Assembly: GCF_015751785.1 (NCBI RefSeq)
Contig: NZ_JADOTY010000001.1
Coordinates: 1,178,001-1,242,000 of the forward strand
DNA length: 64,000 bases
Direction: 5' to 3'
From: Micromonospora vinacea
GTDB lineage: Bacteria; Actinomycetota; Actinomycetes; Mycobacteriales; Micromonosporaceae
The position numbers and the translations under genes were made by a program. Shown here one piece after another: positions 43,165-53,396 of this stretch; position 1 is the stretch's first letter; each line of letters opens with the position of its first letter. The notes under the pieces were generated by a model. It had not been told where the DNA came from. It ran no database searches and saw nothing but the letters and a program-made list of their open reading frames with translations.

Positions 43165-44007
43165 ATGACCGGGACTGCCAACGCACCGCTGCGGGTCGAG
43201 ATCTATTCGCTGTACGGTGACGCCCGGGCCACCGAAGCCGCCTCGCCCAGTCTGCGCGGCTCCCTGCCGGCGCGGGCCGTGCAACGCTGCCCGCCGGTCG
43301 CCGCCGGCTCCGGGTTCGGCTGGTACGTCTACCCGCCGGCCGACTTCGCGCTCCGGTGGGACGGGCAGGACACCGAGTGGACCCTGCTGGAGGAGAACGA
43401 GCCGACAGGCTGGCGTTCCCTCGCCGGCGGGTACGACGGCAAGCTGCCGGACGCGGCCGCCCAGTTGGCGGCGGCACCGGAGCAGTTCCGGGGCGACCTG
43501 GACATCTTCGACCGGTACGGCGCCAGCATCCCGTTCCTCGATGCCGACCCGCGCGCCGCCAACACGATCGAGTTGGTCACCGGCGTGGTGGCCCGTACGT
43601 CCCCGGGTTGGTGTCTGCTCGCCCGCGGGGTGCCGAACTGGCCCGTCCAGCGCGGCCTGCAGCTCTATGAGGGGGTGGTGGAGACCGACTGGTACACCTC
43701 GCTCCTGCCCACCATCCTGCGACTGACCGAGGCTGGGCAGGTGGTGCGCTTCTACCGGAACATCCCGCTCATGTGCCTGCAGCCGGTGCACCGTTCGACG
43801 CTGGAGGCGTTCCGCCACGCCGAGTTGACCACCGGGCAGGGGTTGGCGGCGTGGCCGGAGGACGTCTGGTCGGACTTCGTGGCCCTGCGCCGTCGCCGCC
43901 AGGACCCGGAGATCCAAGGCAGCTACCGGCAGGAACAGGCCCGCCGGGTCCGGGAGAACGCCACCTACCAACCAATCGGGGTGGCGGAACCGGACCAGTC
44001 GAATTGA
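43165..44007 (+). CDS. Hypothetical protein (possibly DUF6065)
   Basis: A 280-aa soluble protein starting MTGTANAPLRVEIYSLYGDARATEA, with AGGAGG just upstream; an earlier in-frame start lacks a site. Residues around GWYVYPPADFALRWDGQDTEW, GVPNWPVQRGLQLYEGVVETDWY and FYRNIPLMCLQPVHR are well-formed and probably conserved. I recall a family DUF6065 with this WYVYPP pattern, but am not certain. Its stop overlaps the next gene's start (TGATG), suggesting a role linked to the transporter. Confidence 0.6.
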   Translation: MTGTANAPLRVEIYSLYGDARATEAASPSLRGSLPARAVQRCPPVAAGSGFGWYVYPPADFALRWDGQDTEWTLLEENEPTGWRSLAGGYDGKLPDAAAQLAAAPEQFRGDLDIFDRYGASIPFLDADPRAANTIELVTGVVARTSPGWCLLARGVPNWPVQRGLQLYEGVVETDWYTSLLPTILRLTEAGQVVRFYRNIPLMCLQPVHRSTLEAFRHAELTTGQGLAAWPEDVWSDFVALRRRRQDPEIQGSYRQEQARRVRENATYQPIGVAEPDQSN

Positions 44008-45191
44008 TGTCCAACACCGACGAGCGGCCCGGCTACCGGGCCCTGTTCCGGCATCCGGTCGCCTCCCGACTGGTCATCGCCCGGGGCATCTCGGAGCTGG
44101 GTGACTTCGTCGGGTTGGCGGCCCTGCTGCTGCTGGCCTTCGACCAGACGAACTCCGTGCTCGGCCCGGCCGCCGTCTACGCCGCCCGTACCCTGCCCGC
44201 CCTGCTGGTCGCGACCGTCTTCAGCGGCTGGTTGGACGTTCCGGCCCGGCGTACCCTCCTGGTCTGGCTGTCGGTGGCCGGCGCCGTGCTGATCGCCGTG
44301 CCCGCGGCGGTCCCCCAGCCGGTGCCGGCGATCGTGGCGGCCGGCCTGCTCGGGGCGGTGCGGGCCGCCTACGCGAGCGTCAACGTGGCGGTCGCCGCCG
44401 AGGCGGTGGACGCCCCGCTGCGGCTGCCGCTGTTCGGTCTCTCCGCCTTCGCCAACCAGGCGGGTCAGGTGATCGGTCTGCTCGCCGGCGCCAGCCTGAC
44501 CGTGGCCCTCGGAGCCCGGGTGGCGCTCCTGATCGATCTCGTCTCGTTCCTGATCGCCGCGATCGTCCTGGCCGGGCTGCCGAGGCATCCGCACCGTCGG
44601 CGGGGACCGCGTCCGCCGGCGACCGCGGGTGTACGCATCATCGCCGGCCATCCCGTGCTCCGCAGCGTCGCTCTGCTCACCCTGGCCACGGTGCTCTCCG
44701 GCGCGCTGCCGGAGACCCTCGCCCCGGAACTCGCGCGCGGCGCCTGGCGTCCTGTCGTGCTGGCGGCCTCGGCGTTGGGAGGCGCGTTCTTCGTCCTGTT
44801 GGTGGCCCGGTCCCGCTGGTTGGGTCGGGTGGCCGGTCAGGTGGCAGTGGCCGCCGCGCTGGCCGGCGCCCTGCTGCTGGCCGGCGTCCTGGTCGCGGTG
44901 GATGCGCCGCTGTGGGCGCTGGCGGTGGGCAACGCGTTCATCGGCGCGGGCGGTGGCTGGCTGATCGGGGCGCAGGCGACCTTCGCCCGGTTGGCCCCTC
45001 CGGAACGGATGGGGCAGGTCGAGGCGACCATCGTGGCGGCCAACATCGTCGCCTCGGGGTGCGGGATCTTCCTGCTGGGTGGCGTGGCCGCGGCGGTCTC
45101 GCCCGCCGCCGCGTACCTGACGGCGGGCGTCGTCCTGCTGGTCGTCGTGCTGCTGACCCGCCCGGACCGGTTGCCGGTCTCCCCGCAGTGA
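44007..45191 (+). CDS. MFS transporter
   Basis: A 394-aa membrane protein with about twelve hydrophobic helices (SRLVIARGISELGDFVGLAALLLLAF at the first). The half-way basic loop is PRHPHRRRGPRPPA. It starts within the stop of the preceding gene and is thus translated with it; both could belong to export of, or resistance to, one compound. Confidence 0.88.
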   Translation: MSNTDERPGYRALFRHPVASRLVIARGISELGDFVGLAALLLLAFDQTNSVLGPAAVYAARTLPALLVATVFSGWLDVPARRTLLVWLSVAGAVLIAVPAAVPQPVPAIVAAGLLGAVRAAYASVNVAVAAEAVDAPLRLPLFGLSAFANQAGQVIGLLAGASLTVALGARVALLIDLVSFLIAAIVLAGLPRHPHRRRGPRPPATAGVRIIAGHPVLRSVALLTLATVLSGALPETLAPELARGAWRPVVLAASALGGAFFVLLVARSRWLGRVAGQVAVAAALAGALLLAGVLVAVDAPLWALAVGNAFIGAGGGWLIGAQATFARLAPPERMGQVEATIVAANIVASGCGIFLLGGVAAAVSPAAAYLTAGVVLLVVVLLTRPDRLPVSPQ

Positions 45192-45214
45192 CGCCCGGGC
45201 ACCCCCGGACGTGA

Positions 45215-45247
45215 CTCCACCCGCGCCCACATGGGACGCGGGTGGAG
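45215..45247. terminator. Bidirectional terminator between MFS and htpX
   Basis: CTCCACCCGCG and CGCGGGTGGAG form an 11-bp stem extended by an inner CCC/GGG pair around ACAT. It lies between convergent genes. Confidence 0.65.
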
Positions 45248-45258
45248 GTGGGAACGGG

Positions 45259-46134
45259 TCAGCGCTGGAACTGCACCGGCCCGGCGTTGCGGGCCATCTG
45301 CTCCAGCCGGGCGACGCGGTCCTCCATCTTCGGGTGGGTGGAGAAGAGCGCCGCCATGCCGCCGCCCCGGAATGGGTTGGCGATCATGAGGTGGGCGGTG
45401 CTGGTGAGTTGGCCCTGGGCCGGCAACGGCCGACGTCGGGCCACCGCGTCGATCTTGCGGAGCGCGCTGGCCAGGGCCAGCGGGTCGCGGCTCAGCTCGG
45501 CGCCGGAGGCGTCCGCCTGGAACTCGCGGCTCCGGCTGATCGCCAACTGGATCACCGTGGCCGCGATCGGGCCCAGGATCAGAGTGAGCAGCAGCACAGC
45601 CGGGTTGGGTCGGTCCTCGTCGTCCCCGCCACCCAGCGGGATGAAGAAGGCGAGGTTCGCCAGCAGGGTGATGATGCTGGCCAGGCCGGCCGCCACGCTG
45701 GAGATCAGGATGTCCCGGTTGTAGACGTGGGACAACTCGTGCCCGATCACGCCGCGCAGCTCACGGTAGTCGAGGATCTCGGTGATGCCCTGGGTCACGC
45801 AGACGGCCGCGTGCTGCGGGTTGCGACCGGTGGCGAACGCGTTGGGCTGCGAGGTCGGGCTGACGTAGAGCCGCGGCATCGGCTGCCGGGCGTCGGTGGC
45901 CAACTCCCGGACCATCCGGTACAACTCGGGGAACTGCGCCTCGGTGACCGGTTGCGCCCCCATCGAGCGCAGTGCGAGCTTGTCGGAGTAGAAGTAGGTG
46001 ACGCCGTTCATGACCAGAGACACGACGACGGCGATGACCAGGCCGCCGCTGCCGCCGAACCAGTAGCCCACCGCCAGGATCAGGGCGCTGAGCAGGCCGA
46101 GCAGCGCTGCGGTCTTCAGACGGTTGTGGTGCAC
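45259..46134 (-). CDS. htpX: Membrane zinc metalloprotease HtpX
   Basis: A 291-aa M48 peptidase for quality control of membrane proteins. Two N-terminal helices (residues ~8-45) precede the catalytic GHELSH (residues 131-136); two further hydrophobic segments and the metal ligand region [13 protein letters not shown] follow. GTG 46134 has GGAGA upstream. It is convergent with the MFS gene. Confidence 0.95.
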   Translation of the reverse strand: MHHNRLKTAALLGLLSALILAVGYWFGGSGGLVIAVVVSLVMNGVTYFYSDKLALRSMGAQPVTEAQFPELYRMVRELATDARQPMPRLYVSPTSQPNAFATGRNPQHAAVCVTQGITEILDYRELRGVIGHELSHVYNRDILISSVAAGLASIITLLANLAFFIPLGGGDDEDRPNPAVLLLTLILGPIAATVIQLAISRSREFQADASGAELSRDPLALASALRKIDAVARRRPLPAQGQLTSTAHLMIANPFRGGGMAALFSTHPKMEDRVARLEQMARNAGPVQFQR

Positions 46135-46248
46135 GATGTCTCCTTCGGTGCACGGATCGCCGGGATCCGCTGACCGGTGTAACAACCCCGTACCCGCCAA
46201 CCATCCGTCTCAACGCTGAGAGTTGACTGAGACCGGAGCCGGGTGGGG

Positions 46249-47748
46249 TCAGCGGGCGGCCAGGTCAAGCACCAACTGCGGGGCGACGCCGAGCACCACG
46301 GCGGCCACCGTCGCCACCGCCAGCACCACACCCACCACACCCACCACGGGTACGCCCGACGCTCCGTCGCCGGCGAGCGCCGCGGCCGGACCGGGCGTCG
46401 TCGGCGGCGCCCAGAGCGCGGCCGTCACCCGCAGGTAGTAGGCAAGGCCGATCACGGCGTTCAGCGCCACCACCAGCGCCAGCCAGGCCGCGCCGCCGTC
46501 CAGCAGCGCCCGGACCACCGTCACCTTCGCGAACAGGCCGGCCAGCCCGGGCGGCAGACCAGCCAGACCCACCAGCGCGAGACCGAACGCCGCTGCCCGC
46601 CAGGGGTGCCGCCGGGCCGCCCCGCGCAGGTCGTCAAGCGTGCCGCCGTCCGCACCCGGCGGCCGCAGGGCCGTCAGTCCGGCGAAGGCGGCCAGCTCCA
46701 ACACCACGAAGAAGACGGCGTACGCCACGGCGGCCGCGTACGCGGCGGACCGTGCCTCGTCCGTGCGTCCGGCGGCCAGCGCCAACGCTCCCAGCGGGGC
46801 GAGGATGTACCCGGCCTGCGCGACGGACGACCAGGCGAGCAGCCGGACGGTCCGCCGTTGACGCAGGGCTACCAGGTTGCCGACGGTCATGGTGAGCACG
46901 GCCAGCAGGGCGAGCACCGGACCGGTCTGGTCCGCCGGTAGCGCCCGCTGCACCACGGCGAGCAGAGCGACCAGGCCGCCCAGCTTCGACGCGGTGGACA
47001 GGTACGCGGCCACCGGCAGTGGCGCGCCGTCGTAGGTGGCCGGCGCCCAGGCGTGGAACGGCACCGCCGCCACCTTGAACGCCAACCCGACCAGCAGCAC
47101 CGCCACCGCGGCGGTGGTCAACGGCAGGTCCCGCAGCTCGGGCTGTTCGGCGAGCAACGTGCCGAGCCGGTCCAGGTGCAGCCCACCGGTCACCGCGTAC
47201 AGCAGCGCCGCGCCGAGCAGGGTCAGCGTGGTCGCCACCACGCTGACCACGAAGAAGGTCACCGCCGCCTCGGCGCTCGCGAGGCTCCCCCGGCGCAGGC
47301 CGACCAGCACGTACAGCGGCAGGGTCAGCGTCTCCAGGGCCACGATCAACGTGATCAGGTCGCCGGCCGCGCCGAGCACCACGCCGCCGGTCATCGAGCA
47401 GGCCAGCAGGAAGGCGTACTCCCCGACCGGAGACCGACCAGCCCGCAGCGCCGGCACCGACAGCCCGAGCACGCCAAGGGTGAGCAGCGCGACCACCACC
47501 CCGACCAGGGCCGCGCGACCACCGAAGATCCAGGAGCAGTCGGCGCCCACGCAGAACGTCCGCCGTTCGGCGCCCGCCCCGACCAGCGCGGTACCGACGG
47601 CGGTGCCGAGCGCGCCGAGCGCGGCCACCGCGATGGTGGCCCGCGGTCGGGCCACGACCAGATCGGTGATGAGCACGAGTACGGCAGTGCCGGCGGCCAG
47701 ATAGGCCGGCAGCAACGCGACGCTGTCCACGCTCTGCACGACGTTCAT
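46249..47748 (-). CDS. nuoN: NADH-quinone oxidoreductase subunit N
   Basis: A 499-aa antiporter-like subunit of complex I with ~14 hydrophobic helices. Characteristic residues include the Glu in the ALETLTLPLYVL helix and the Lys in KVAAVPFHAWAPATYDGAP. The ATG overlaps the nuoM stop (ATGA). It is the last gene of the N-M-L-K-J-I series. Confidence 0.93.
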   Translation of the reverse strand: MNVVQSVDSVALLPAYLAAGTAVLVLITDLVVARPRATIAVAALGALGTAVGTALVGAGAERRTFCVGADCSWIFGGRAALVGVVVALLTLGVLGLSVPALRAGRSPVGEYAFLLACSMTGGVVLGAAGDLITLIVALETLTLPLYVLVGLRRGSLASAEAAVTFFVVSVVATTLTLLGAALLYAVTGGLHLDRLGTLLAEQPELRDLPLTTAAVAVLLVGLAFKVAAVPFHAWAPATYDGAPLPVAAYLSTASKLGGLVALLAVVQRALPADQTGPVLALLAVLTMTVGNLVALRQRRTVRLLAWSSVAQAGYILAPLGALALAAGRTDEARSAAYAAAVAYAVFFVVLELAAFAGLTALRPPGADGGTLDDLRGAARRHPWRAAAFGLALVGLAGLPPGLAGLFAKVTVVRALLDGGAAWLALVVALNAVIGLAYYLRVTAALWAPPTTPGPAAALAGDGASGVPVVGVVGVVLAVATVAAVVLGVAPQLVLDLAAR

Positions 47749-49253
47749 GGTTTGACCACACCGATCAGGGCGTCGACGGGAGCCTCGGCGACGCCGAGGA
47801 CCAGCGTCGGCGCCAGCCCGATGGCCAACGCGAGCAGCACCAGCGGCACCCACGCGGTCAGCTCCGCACCGGCCAGCCCGGGGCCGACCTGCCCAACCGC
47901 CGGGCTCGGCCGGTTGTGGGTTACCTGGCGCAGCAACCGCAGGAAGTACGCGGCGGTGAGCGCCCCGCCGACCGCCGCCAGCACCCCGAGGGTGGTCCAG
48001 AGCGGGCCGCCGACCTGCACGGCGGCGATCACCGCGAACGCCTCGCCCCAGAAGCCGGCCAGCCCGGGCAGGCCCAGCGACGCGATCGCCGCGAACGCGA
48101 GCAGGCCCGCCAGCCGGGGCGCGGTCTCCCGCAGCCCGGACAGCTCGGCGAGGGTGCCCGTGCCGGTACGGTCCTTCACGGCCCCGGCCAGGAAGAACAG
48201 CAGGCCGGTGATCACGCCGTGTGCGACGTTGCCGATCAACGCCGCCTGGATGCCGGTGGCGGTCAGCGTGGCGACGCCCAGGAGCACGAAGCCCATGTGC
48301 CCCACGCTGGAGTACGCGATGAGCCGCTTCACCTCCGACTGGGCCAGGCAGACCAGCGAACCGATCAGGATCGCGGCGACCGCCAGCACGCCGAGCACCG
48401 GCGCCGCCCAGTGGGCGCCCTCCGGCGCCACCCCCACCGCGACCCGGATCAGGCCGTACGTGCCCATCTTGAGCAGCACACCGGCCAACACGACACTGCC
48501 CACAGTGGGTGCCTGGGTGTGCGCGTCGGGCAGCCAGGAGTGCAACGGCCACAGCGGGCTCTTCACAGCGAACGCCACCGCGAGCAGTGTGAACGCGGCC
48601 AACTGGGTGCCCCGGGACATCCCCGCGCCACCGGTCAGCGTCACCAGGTCGGCGGTGCCCGCGGCGGCCACCACCACGTACACGCCGACCAGCAGCAGCA
48701 CCGAGCCGAACAGCGTGTAGAGGGCGAACTTCCGGGCCGCCCGACGCCGGTCCGCGCCACCCCAGCCGGCGATGATCGCGTACATCGGCAGCAGGACGAC
48801 CTCGAAGAAGAGGAAGAACAGCACCAGGTCCAGGGCGAGGAAGGTGCCCAGGATGCCCACCTCGACCACCAACAGCAGCGCGACGAGCGCCCGGCCGCTG
48901 CCGCCGTCCGGAACCCGCCACATCGTGTACGCGCAGCAGAGCAACGTGAGCAGCGCGGTCAACACCACGAGCGGCCAGGAGATGCCGTCGACGCCGAGGT
49001 GGAAGCGCAACTCCAGACCGGGCACCCAGGGCAGATCCAGTTGGTGCCACGGGCGCACCGCCGGGGCGCCGGCCGACCAGGCGACCCAGCCTCGACCGCC
49101 GAACACCAGCGGCACCGCCGCCAGCAGGGTCAACGCCGCCGCGATCGTGCCGACCAACCGGGCCGCCCGGTCCCGGGGCGTCGCCGCCACCGCGACCGCA
49201 CCCAGCGCCGGCAGCGCCAGGACAGCGACCAGCAACACCTGGCCGAGGCTCAT
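47745..49253 (-). CDS. nuoM: NADH-quinone oxidoreductase subunit M
   Basis: A 502-aa antiporter-like subunit. Family motifs are FFEVVLLPMYAIIAGWGG (Glu), VKSPLWPLHSWLPDAHTQAPT and AQSEVKRLIAYSSVGHMGFVLLG. Its start overlaps the nuoL stop by one nt (TGATG) and its stop the nuoN start (ATGA). Confidence 0.94.
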   Translation of the reverse strand: MSLGQVLLVAVLALPALGAVAVAATPRDRAARLVGTIAAALTLLAAVPLVFGGRGWVAWSAGAPAVRPWHQLDLPWVPGLELRFHLGVDGISWPLVVLTALLTLLCCAYTMWRVPDGGSGRALVALLLVVEVGILGTFLALDLVLFFLFFEVVLLPMYAIIAGWGGADRRRAARKFALYTLFGSVLLLVGVYVVVAAAGTADLVTLTGGAGMSRGTQLAAFTLLAVAFAVKSPLWPLHSWLPDAHTQAPTVGSVVLAGVLLKMGTYGLIRVAVGVAPEGAHWAAPVLGVLAVAAILIGSLVCLAQSEVKRLIAYSSVGHMGFVLLGVATLTATGIQAALIGNVAHGVITGLLFFLAGAVKDRTGTGTLAELSGLRETAPRLAGLLAFAAIASLGLPGLAGFWGEAFAVIAAVQVGGPLWTTLGVLAAVGGALTAAYFLRLLRQVTHNRPSPAVGQVGPGLAGAELTAWVPLVLLALAIGLAPTLVLGVAEAPVDALIGVVKP

Positions 49254-51181
49254 CAGACTCCTCCGATCAGGGCGGCGGCCAGGCCGATCAGCAGCGCGCC
49301 GGCCAGTACGCCGGCGGCGGCCCGGGGCAGCGCCGCGCGGTGCAGCGTGGCCAGCCCCGCGCCCAGACCGGACGTCGCTCGCCCGCTGCCCTCGACCGCG
49401 CCGTCCACCACCACCTCGTCGCCGGTGCGCGCGGCGCGGGCGAGCGCGCGGACGGGGCGTACCACGACTGTGTGCTGGACGTCGTCGAGCCGGAACGCGC
49501 GGGCGAAGACCGGCCGCAGCGGACCCAGCGCGGCCGCCGGGTCGGCGGCCCTGTCACGCCGCCAGCCCAGAGTCACCAGCGCGGCGCCGAGCAGCAGGAA
49601 CGCCAGCGGCAGCAGCACCCCCGGCCCCAGGTGGACCAGGCCGTCCTCGGAGCCCGCCACCGGGACGGTGGGGAACCGCAGGCGGTCGGCGAACGCCCCG
49701 ACGAACCCGGCCAGACCGAGCAGTGCGGCCGGCACGGCCAGCAGCAACACCGGCCAGCGCAGCACCGCCGGTGGGTCGTGCGGCTGAACCAGCGGCAGGC
49801 GCGGGGCGCCGAAGAAGGCGCGCAGCAGCAGCCGGCCCGCGTACCAGGCGGTGACCGCCACACCGACCAGCCCGGCGATCCAGACGATCCAGCCCACCCA
49901 GGACGGGGCCGGGCCGGTGCCCTCCAGGGCGGCCGACTCGGCGACAGTGAGTACGCCGTCCTTGCTCCAGAAGCCGGCCAACGGTGGCACCCCGGCCAGC
50001 GCGCCCAGGCCCACCACAGTGCACCAGAACGTCACCGGCATGCTGCGTCGCAGCCCGCCCATCTCCGACATCAGTGTGGTGCCCACGGCGTGGATCACCG
50101 CGCCGGCGGCGAGGAACAGCAGCGCCTTGAAGGCGGCGTGGGTGAGCAGGTGGAACAGTGCCGCCGACGGTGAGCCGACCGCCAGCGCGCCGGTCATGTA
50201 ACCCAACTGGGACACCGTCGACCAGGCCAGCACCCGCTTGATGTCGTCCTGGGCGGTGGCGGCGAGCGCGCCGAGCAGCAGCGTGATCGCGCCGAGCACC
50301 CCCAGCACTGTCAGCGTCACCGGCGCGGCCGTGAACAGCGGGTAGAGCCGGGCCACCGCGTACACCCCGGCGGCGACCATCGTCGCGGCGTGGATCAGCG
50401 CGGAGATCGGGGTCGGGCCGGCCATCGCGTCCGGCAGCCAGGTGTGCAGCGGGAACTGGGCGCTCTTGCCGGCCACACCGGCGAGCAGCAGCAGGCCGGC
50501 GGCGGTCAACGTGGCGCCGGAGTGGTCGTGGGCGAGCACGTCGGCGATGCGGAAGCTGCCCGTCGACACACCCAGCAGCGCGATGCCGAGCAGGAACCCG
50601 ACGTCACCGACCCGGGTCACCAGGAACGCCTTCATGGCGGCGGCGGGGGCGCCGGCCAGTCGGCGGTCGTGGGCGATCAGAAGGTACGAGCAGAGGCCCA
50701 TCACCTCCCAGCCGACCAACAGCATGATCAGGTCACCGGCGACCACCACCAGCAGCATGGCACCGGTGAAGAGGCTGATCTGGGCGGCGTAGGGCGGGTA
50801 ACGGTGGTCCACGTCGACGTCGTCGTGTGGACCGCGCCGCAGGTAGCCGATCGAGTAGACCTGCACGGCCAGGGCGACCGTGGTGACCGCCACCGCGACA
50901 AGCGCGGCGGCGCCGTCCAGCCGTACGCCGAGGGTCACCACCAGACCGCCGAAGTCGACCCAGGTGCTCGACGTCTCCGTCGGCCCGTCGACGGTGAGCA
51001 GCAGCGCGACGGCCAGCGCCAACGCGCCGGCCGCGCCGGTGACGCCGAGCGTCACGGCGATCGTCCGGGCCCGGTCGCCGCCGGTCGCGCTGTCGCGCCG
51101 AGGGGCCGGTGGCAGCAACAGGCCGAGGAGCCCGGCGACCAGGGGTACGGCGGGCAGCAGCGCCCCGAGGAACCCGCTCAC
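49253..51181 (-). CDS. nuoL: NADH-quinone oxidoreductase subunit L
   Basis: A 642-aa subunit, the longest antiporter-like one with the lateral amphipathic helix. Family motifs are VGWEVMGLCSYLLI, GKSAQFPLHTWLPDAMAGPTP and AQDDIKRVLAWSTVSQLGYM. The GTG start overlaps the nuoK stop by 4 nt. Confidence 0.95.
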   Translation of the reverse strand: MSGFLGALLPAVPLVAGLLGLLLPPAPRRDSATGGDRARTIAVTLGVTGAAGALALAVALLLTVDGPTETSSTWVDFGGLVVTLGVRLDGAAALVAVAVTTVALAVQVYSIGYLRRGPHDDVDVDHRYPPYAAQISLFTGAMLLVVVAGDLIMLLVGWEVMGLCSYLLIAHDRRLAGAPAAAMKAFLVTRVGDVGFLLGIALLGVSTGSFRIADVLAHDHSGATLTAAGLLLLAGVAGKSAQFPLHTWLPDAMAGPTPISALIHAATMVAAGVYAVARLYPLFTAAPVTLTVLGVLGAITLLLGALAATAQDDIKRVLAWSTVSQLGYMTGALAVGSPSAALFHLLTHAAFKALLFLAAGAVIHAVGTTLMSEMGGLRRSMPVTFWCTVVGLGALAGVPPLAGFWSKDGVLTVAESAALEGTGPAPSWVGWIVWIAGLVGVAVTAWYAGRLLLRAFFGAPRLPLVQPHDPPAVLRWPVLLLAVPAALLGLAGFVGAFADRLRFPTVPVAGSEDGLVHLGPGVLLPLAFLLLGAALVTLGWRRDRAADPAAALGPLRPVFARAFRLDDVQHTVVVRPVRALARAARTGDEVVVDGAVEGSGRATSGLGAGLATLHRAALPRAAAGVLAGALLIGLAAALIGGV

Positions 51182-51540
51182 CGGCCCGCCTCCGAGTCCA
51201 CCACGGCCGGCTCACGCCCGCCGATGGCATCCGGCGACTCGGTCAGCGGCACGTCATCCACGGCGACCGTCGCCCGCAGCCGGTAGAGCTGGAGGACGAT
51301 CGCCAGCCCCACCCCGATCTCGGCGGCGGCGAGGACGATGACGAACAGCGCGAACACCTGCCCCGAGTGCGGGAGCACGGCGCGGGCTGTGGTGTCCGCG
51401 GTGACCAGGATCAGGTTGACCGCGTTGAGCATCAACTCGACCGACATCAGCACCAGCACCGCGTTGCGGCGGCGCAGTACGCCGTACACGCCGAGGCCGA
51501 ACAGCAGCGCGGCGGTGACGTACGGGATGACCGGCCTCAC
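51178..51540 (-). CDS. nuoK: NADH-quinone oxidoreductase subunit K
   Basis: A 120-aa subunit with three helices and the conserved Glu residues in SVELMLNAVNLI and AAAEIGVGLAIVL. It is ~20 residues longer than usual because of a polar C-terminal tail. Both ends overlap neighbours by 4 nt. Confidence 0.94.
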   Translation of the reverse strand: MRPVIPYVTAALLFGLGVYGVLRRRNAVLVLMSVELMLNAVNLILVTADTTARAVLPHSGQVFALFVIVLAAAEIGVGLAIVLQLYRLRATVAVDDVPLTESPDAIGGREPAVVDSEAGR

Positions 51541-52097
51541 CGACGCCCCCCGGGCTCACTGTCGACCAGGTCGCCTGCCGTGCCGTCGCGGTGCGGGGCG
51601 GCTCGGCCGATGTCCGGCCGGGACAGCACGATCGCGCCCACCAGGGCGGAGAGCAGCAGCACCGAGAGCACCTCGAACGGCAGCACCCAGGATTGGAAGA
51701 TCTGCTCACCCAACCGCTCGGCGGTGCCGGCGCTGGGCAGCGTGACGGTGCTCCAGCGGTACGCGTCGACGAGCAGGGCGGTCAGCCCCAGCCCGGCGCC
51801 GCCACCGATCAGCGCGGCTGGCCAGCCCGGCCGGTCCAGGTCGTCGGAGACACCGATCGGGGCCCGGGTCAGCATCATCGCGAACAGCAGCAGGACCACC
51901 ACCGCGCCCACGTAGATCAACACCTGCACCCAGGCCACCAGCTCGGCGCTGAGCACCAGGAAGTCACCGGCCAACGCGCCCAGGCACACCACCAGGTAGA
52001 GCCCGGCCCGGACCAGGTGCTTCGTGGTCACCACCAACACGCCGGCACCGACCGCCACCGCGCCGAGGGCGAGCAGCAGCACATCCGCCCCGGTCAC
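51537..52097 (-). CDS. nuoJ: NADH-quinone oxidoreductase subunit J
   Basis: A 186-aa subunit with five helices; VAWVQVLIYVGAVVVLLLFAMML is the diagnostic helix-3 segment. GTG start, 25 nt after nuoI. Confidence 0.94.
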   Translation of the reverse strand: MTGADVLLLALGAVAVGAGVLVVTTKHLVRAGLYLVVCLGALAGDFLVLSAELVAWVQVLIYVGAVVVLLLFAMMLTRAPIGVSDDLDRPGWPAALIGGGAGLGLTALLVDAYRWSTVTLPSAGTAERLGEQIFQSWVLPFEVLSVLLLSALVGAIVLSRPDIGRAAPHRDGTAGDLVDSEPGGRR

Positions 52098-52122
52098 CGG
52101 GCCACCCCTCCGGCTCGGGCGG

Positions 52123-52728
52123 TCACGACGCCGGGTCCTGGTCGGCGTCGGGGCGTACCGCTGGCGGAACGGGACGTGCGGCGGCCGCCTTACGCGCGGC
52201 GGACGTCTCCTCCTTGGCCGGCTCGCCGTTCGGGTCGTGCGCGGGCGGCGGCGGAACGGTGGCCATCCACTGACCGAGGTGGTCCTTGTCGTGCAGCAGG
52301 TCCTTGATGTCGTACTCGGCGTACTCGAACTCCGGTGACCAGTAGAGCGCGTCGAACGGGCAGACCTCGATGCAGATGCCGCAGTACATGCAGAGCGAGA
52401 AGTCGATGTCGAACTTGTCGAGCACGTTGCGCTGGCGGGGGCGGGCTGCGCCGGGCACCGCCACCTCCTCCTTGTGCGAGTCGATGTAGATGCACCAGTC
52501 CGGACACTCGCGGGCGCAGAGCATGCAGACCGTGCAGTTCTCCTCCGACAGGGCGATCACACCGCGCGAGCGCGGCGGCAGGTCGGGGGCCGTGTCCGGG
52601 TACTGCTGGGTGGTCGAACGGCTGGTCATCGTCTTGAGGGTGACCGCCAGCCCTTTCACCAGGCCCGCGCCGGGAAGGCCGCGTTCGCCGGTGTCACCGC
52701 GCTCGCTGGGGTCGCTCATGTCGACCAT
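52123..52728 (-). CDS. nuoI: NADH-quinone oxidoreductase subunit I
   Basis: A 201-aa peripheral subunit with two [4Fe-4S] motifs: [12 protein letters not shown] and [12 protein letters not shown] (about residues 65-120). A ~60-residue tail rich in Ala/Pro/Lys is unusual. Start M-V-D-M-S-D, or the internal MSDPSE, is not resolved. It is first in the I-to-N series. Confidence 0.94.
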   Translation of the reverse strand: MVDMSDPSERGDTGERGLPGAGLVKGLAVTLKTMTSRSTTQQYPDTAPDLPPRSRGVIALSEENCTVCMLCARECPDWCIYIDSHKEEVAVPGAARPRQRNVLDKFDIDFSLCMYCGICIEVCPFDALYWSPEFEYAEYDIKDLLHDKDHLGQWMATVPPPPAHDPNGEPAKEETSAARKAAAARPVPPAVRPDADQDPAS

Positions 52729-52823
52729 CCTGCCCTGTGGCCACGGCGCGCGCGACCACCACCCACAGGTCGGGGGCGGTACCGTGGCCGTGGGGAGAAC
52801 GAACGCACCTGGAAGGACCTGCC

Positions 52824-53396
52824 ATGACCGCCGCGCTGCAGAGCGACTACCCGCCCGAGAGCGAGTGGACGACTGACGATCTGGATGCGCTGCCCGAGGA
52901 TGGCCGTCGCCGGGAACTGCTCGATGGAGTGCTGCTGATGTCCCCCTCCCCCACCCGCACCCACCAGACCATCGCGATGCGTCTTGGTGCCGCGCTCGAC
53001 GAAGAGTGCCCCGACGGCTACGACGTGACCCAGGCGGTAGCGGTGCGTATCAACCGCACCCGCTCGTTCATCCCCGACGTTCTGGTGACCACGTCGGTCG
53101 CCGCCGCCCGCGAGCCGTCGAAGTACGAACCGCACGAGGTGGTGCTCGCCATCGAGATCGTCTCACCGAGCACCCGCTCGATTGACCGGGTGTTGAAGCC
53201 GGCGCTGTACGCCCAGGCCGGCATCCCCTTCTACTGGCGGATCGAGACGGAGGGTGCGCTTGAGGTCGTGACCTACCGGATCGACGCGGTGAACGAGGTC
53301 TACACCGAGACCGGGCGGTGGACGAAGTTCGTCGACACCGGCGAGCCCTTTCCGATCAATCTGCCGATCAGTCGGATCACGCCCCGGGTCCGCTGA
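52824..53396 (+). CDS. Uma2 family protein (PD-(D/E)XK-like)
   Basis: A 190-aa soluble protein of the Uma2 family, which has a restriction-endonuclease fold. Signature segments are [27 protein letters not shown] and [14 protein letters not shown], which supply the PD...ExV-type acidic residues. GGAAGGA precedes the ATG. It is often multi-copy in actinomycetes; function uncertain. It overlaps the convergent SnoaL-like gene by 20 nt and sits inside the split nuo region. Confidence 0.88.
   Translation: MTAALQSDYPPESEWTTDDLDALPEDGRRRELLDGVLLMSPSPTRTHQTIAMRLGAALDEECPDGYDVTQAVAVRINRTRSFIPDVLVTTSVAAAREPSKYEPHEVVLAIEIVSPSTRSIDRVLKPALYAQAGIPFYWRIETEGALEVVTYRIDAVNEVYTETGRWTKFVDTGEPFPINLPISRITPRVR

Noticed and set aside
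47053..48720. Long plus-strand frames opposite nuoN, nuoM and nuoL
   Set aside because: Low-complexity Arg/Gln/His/Pro translations, typical mirror frames of GC-rich membrane genes.
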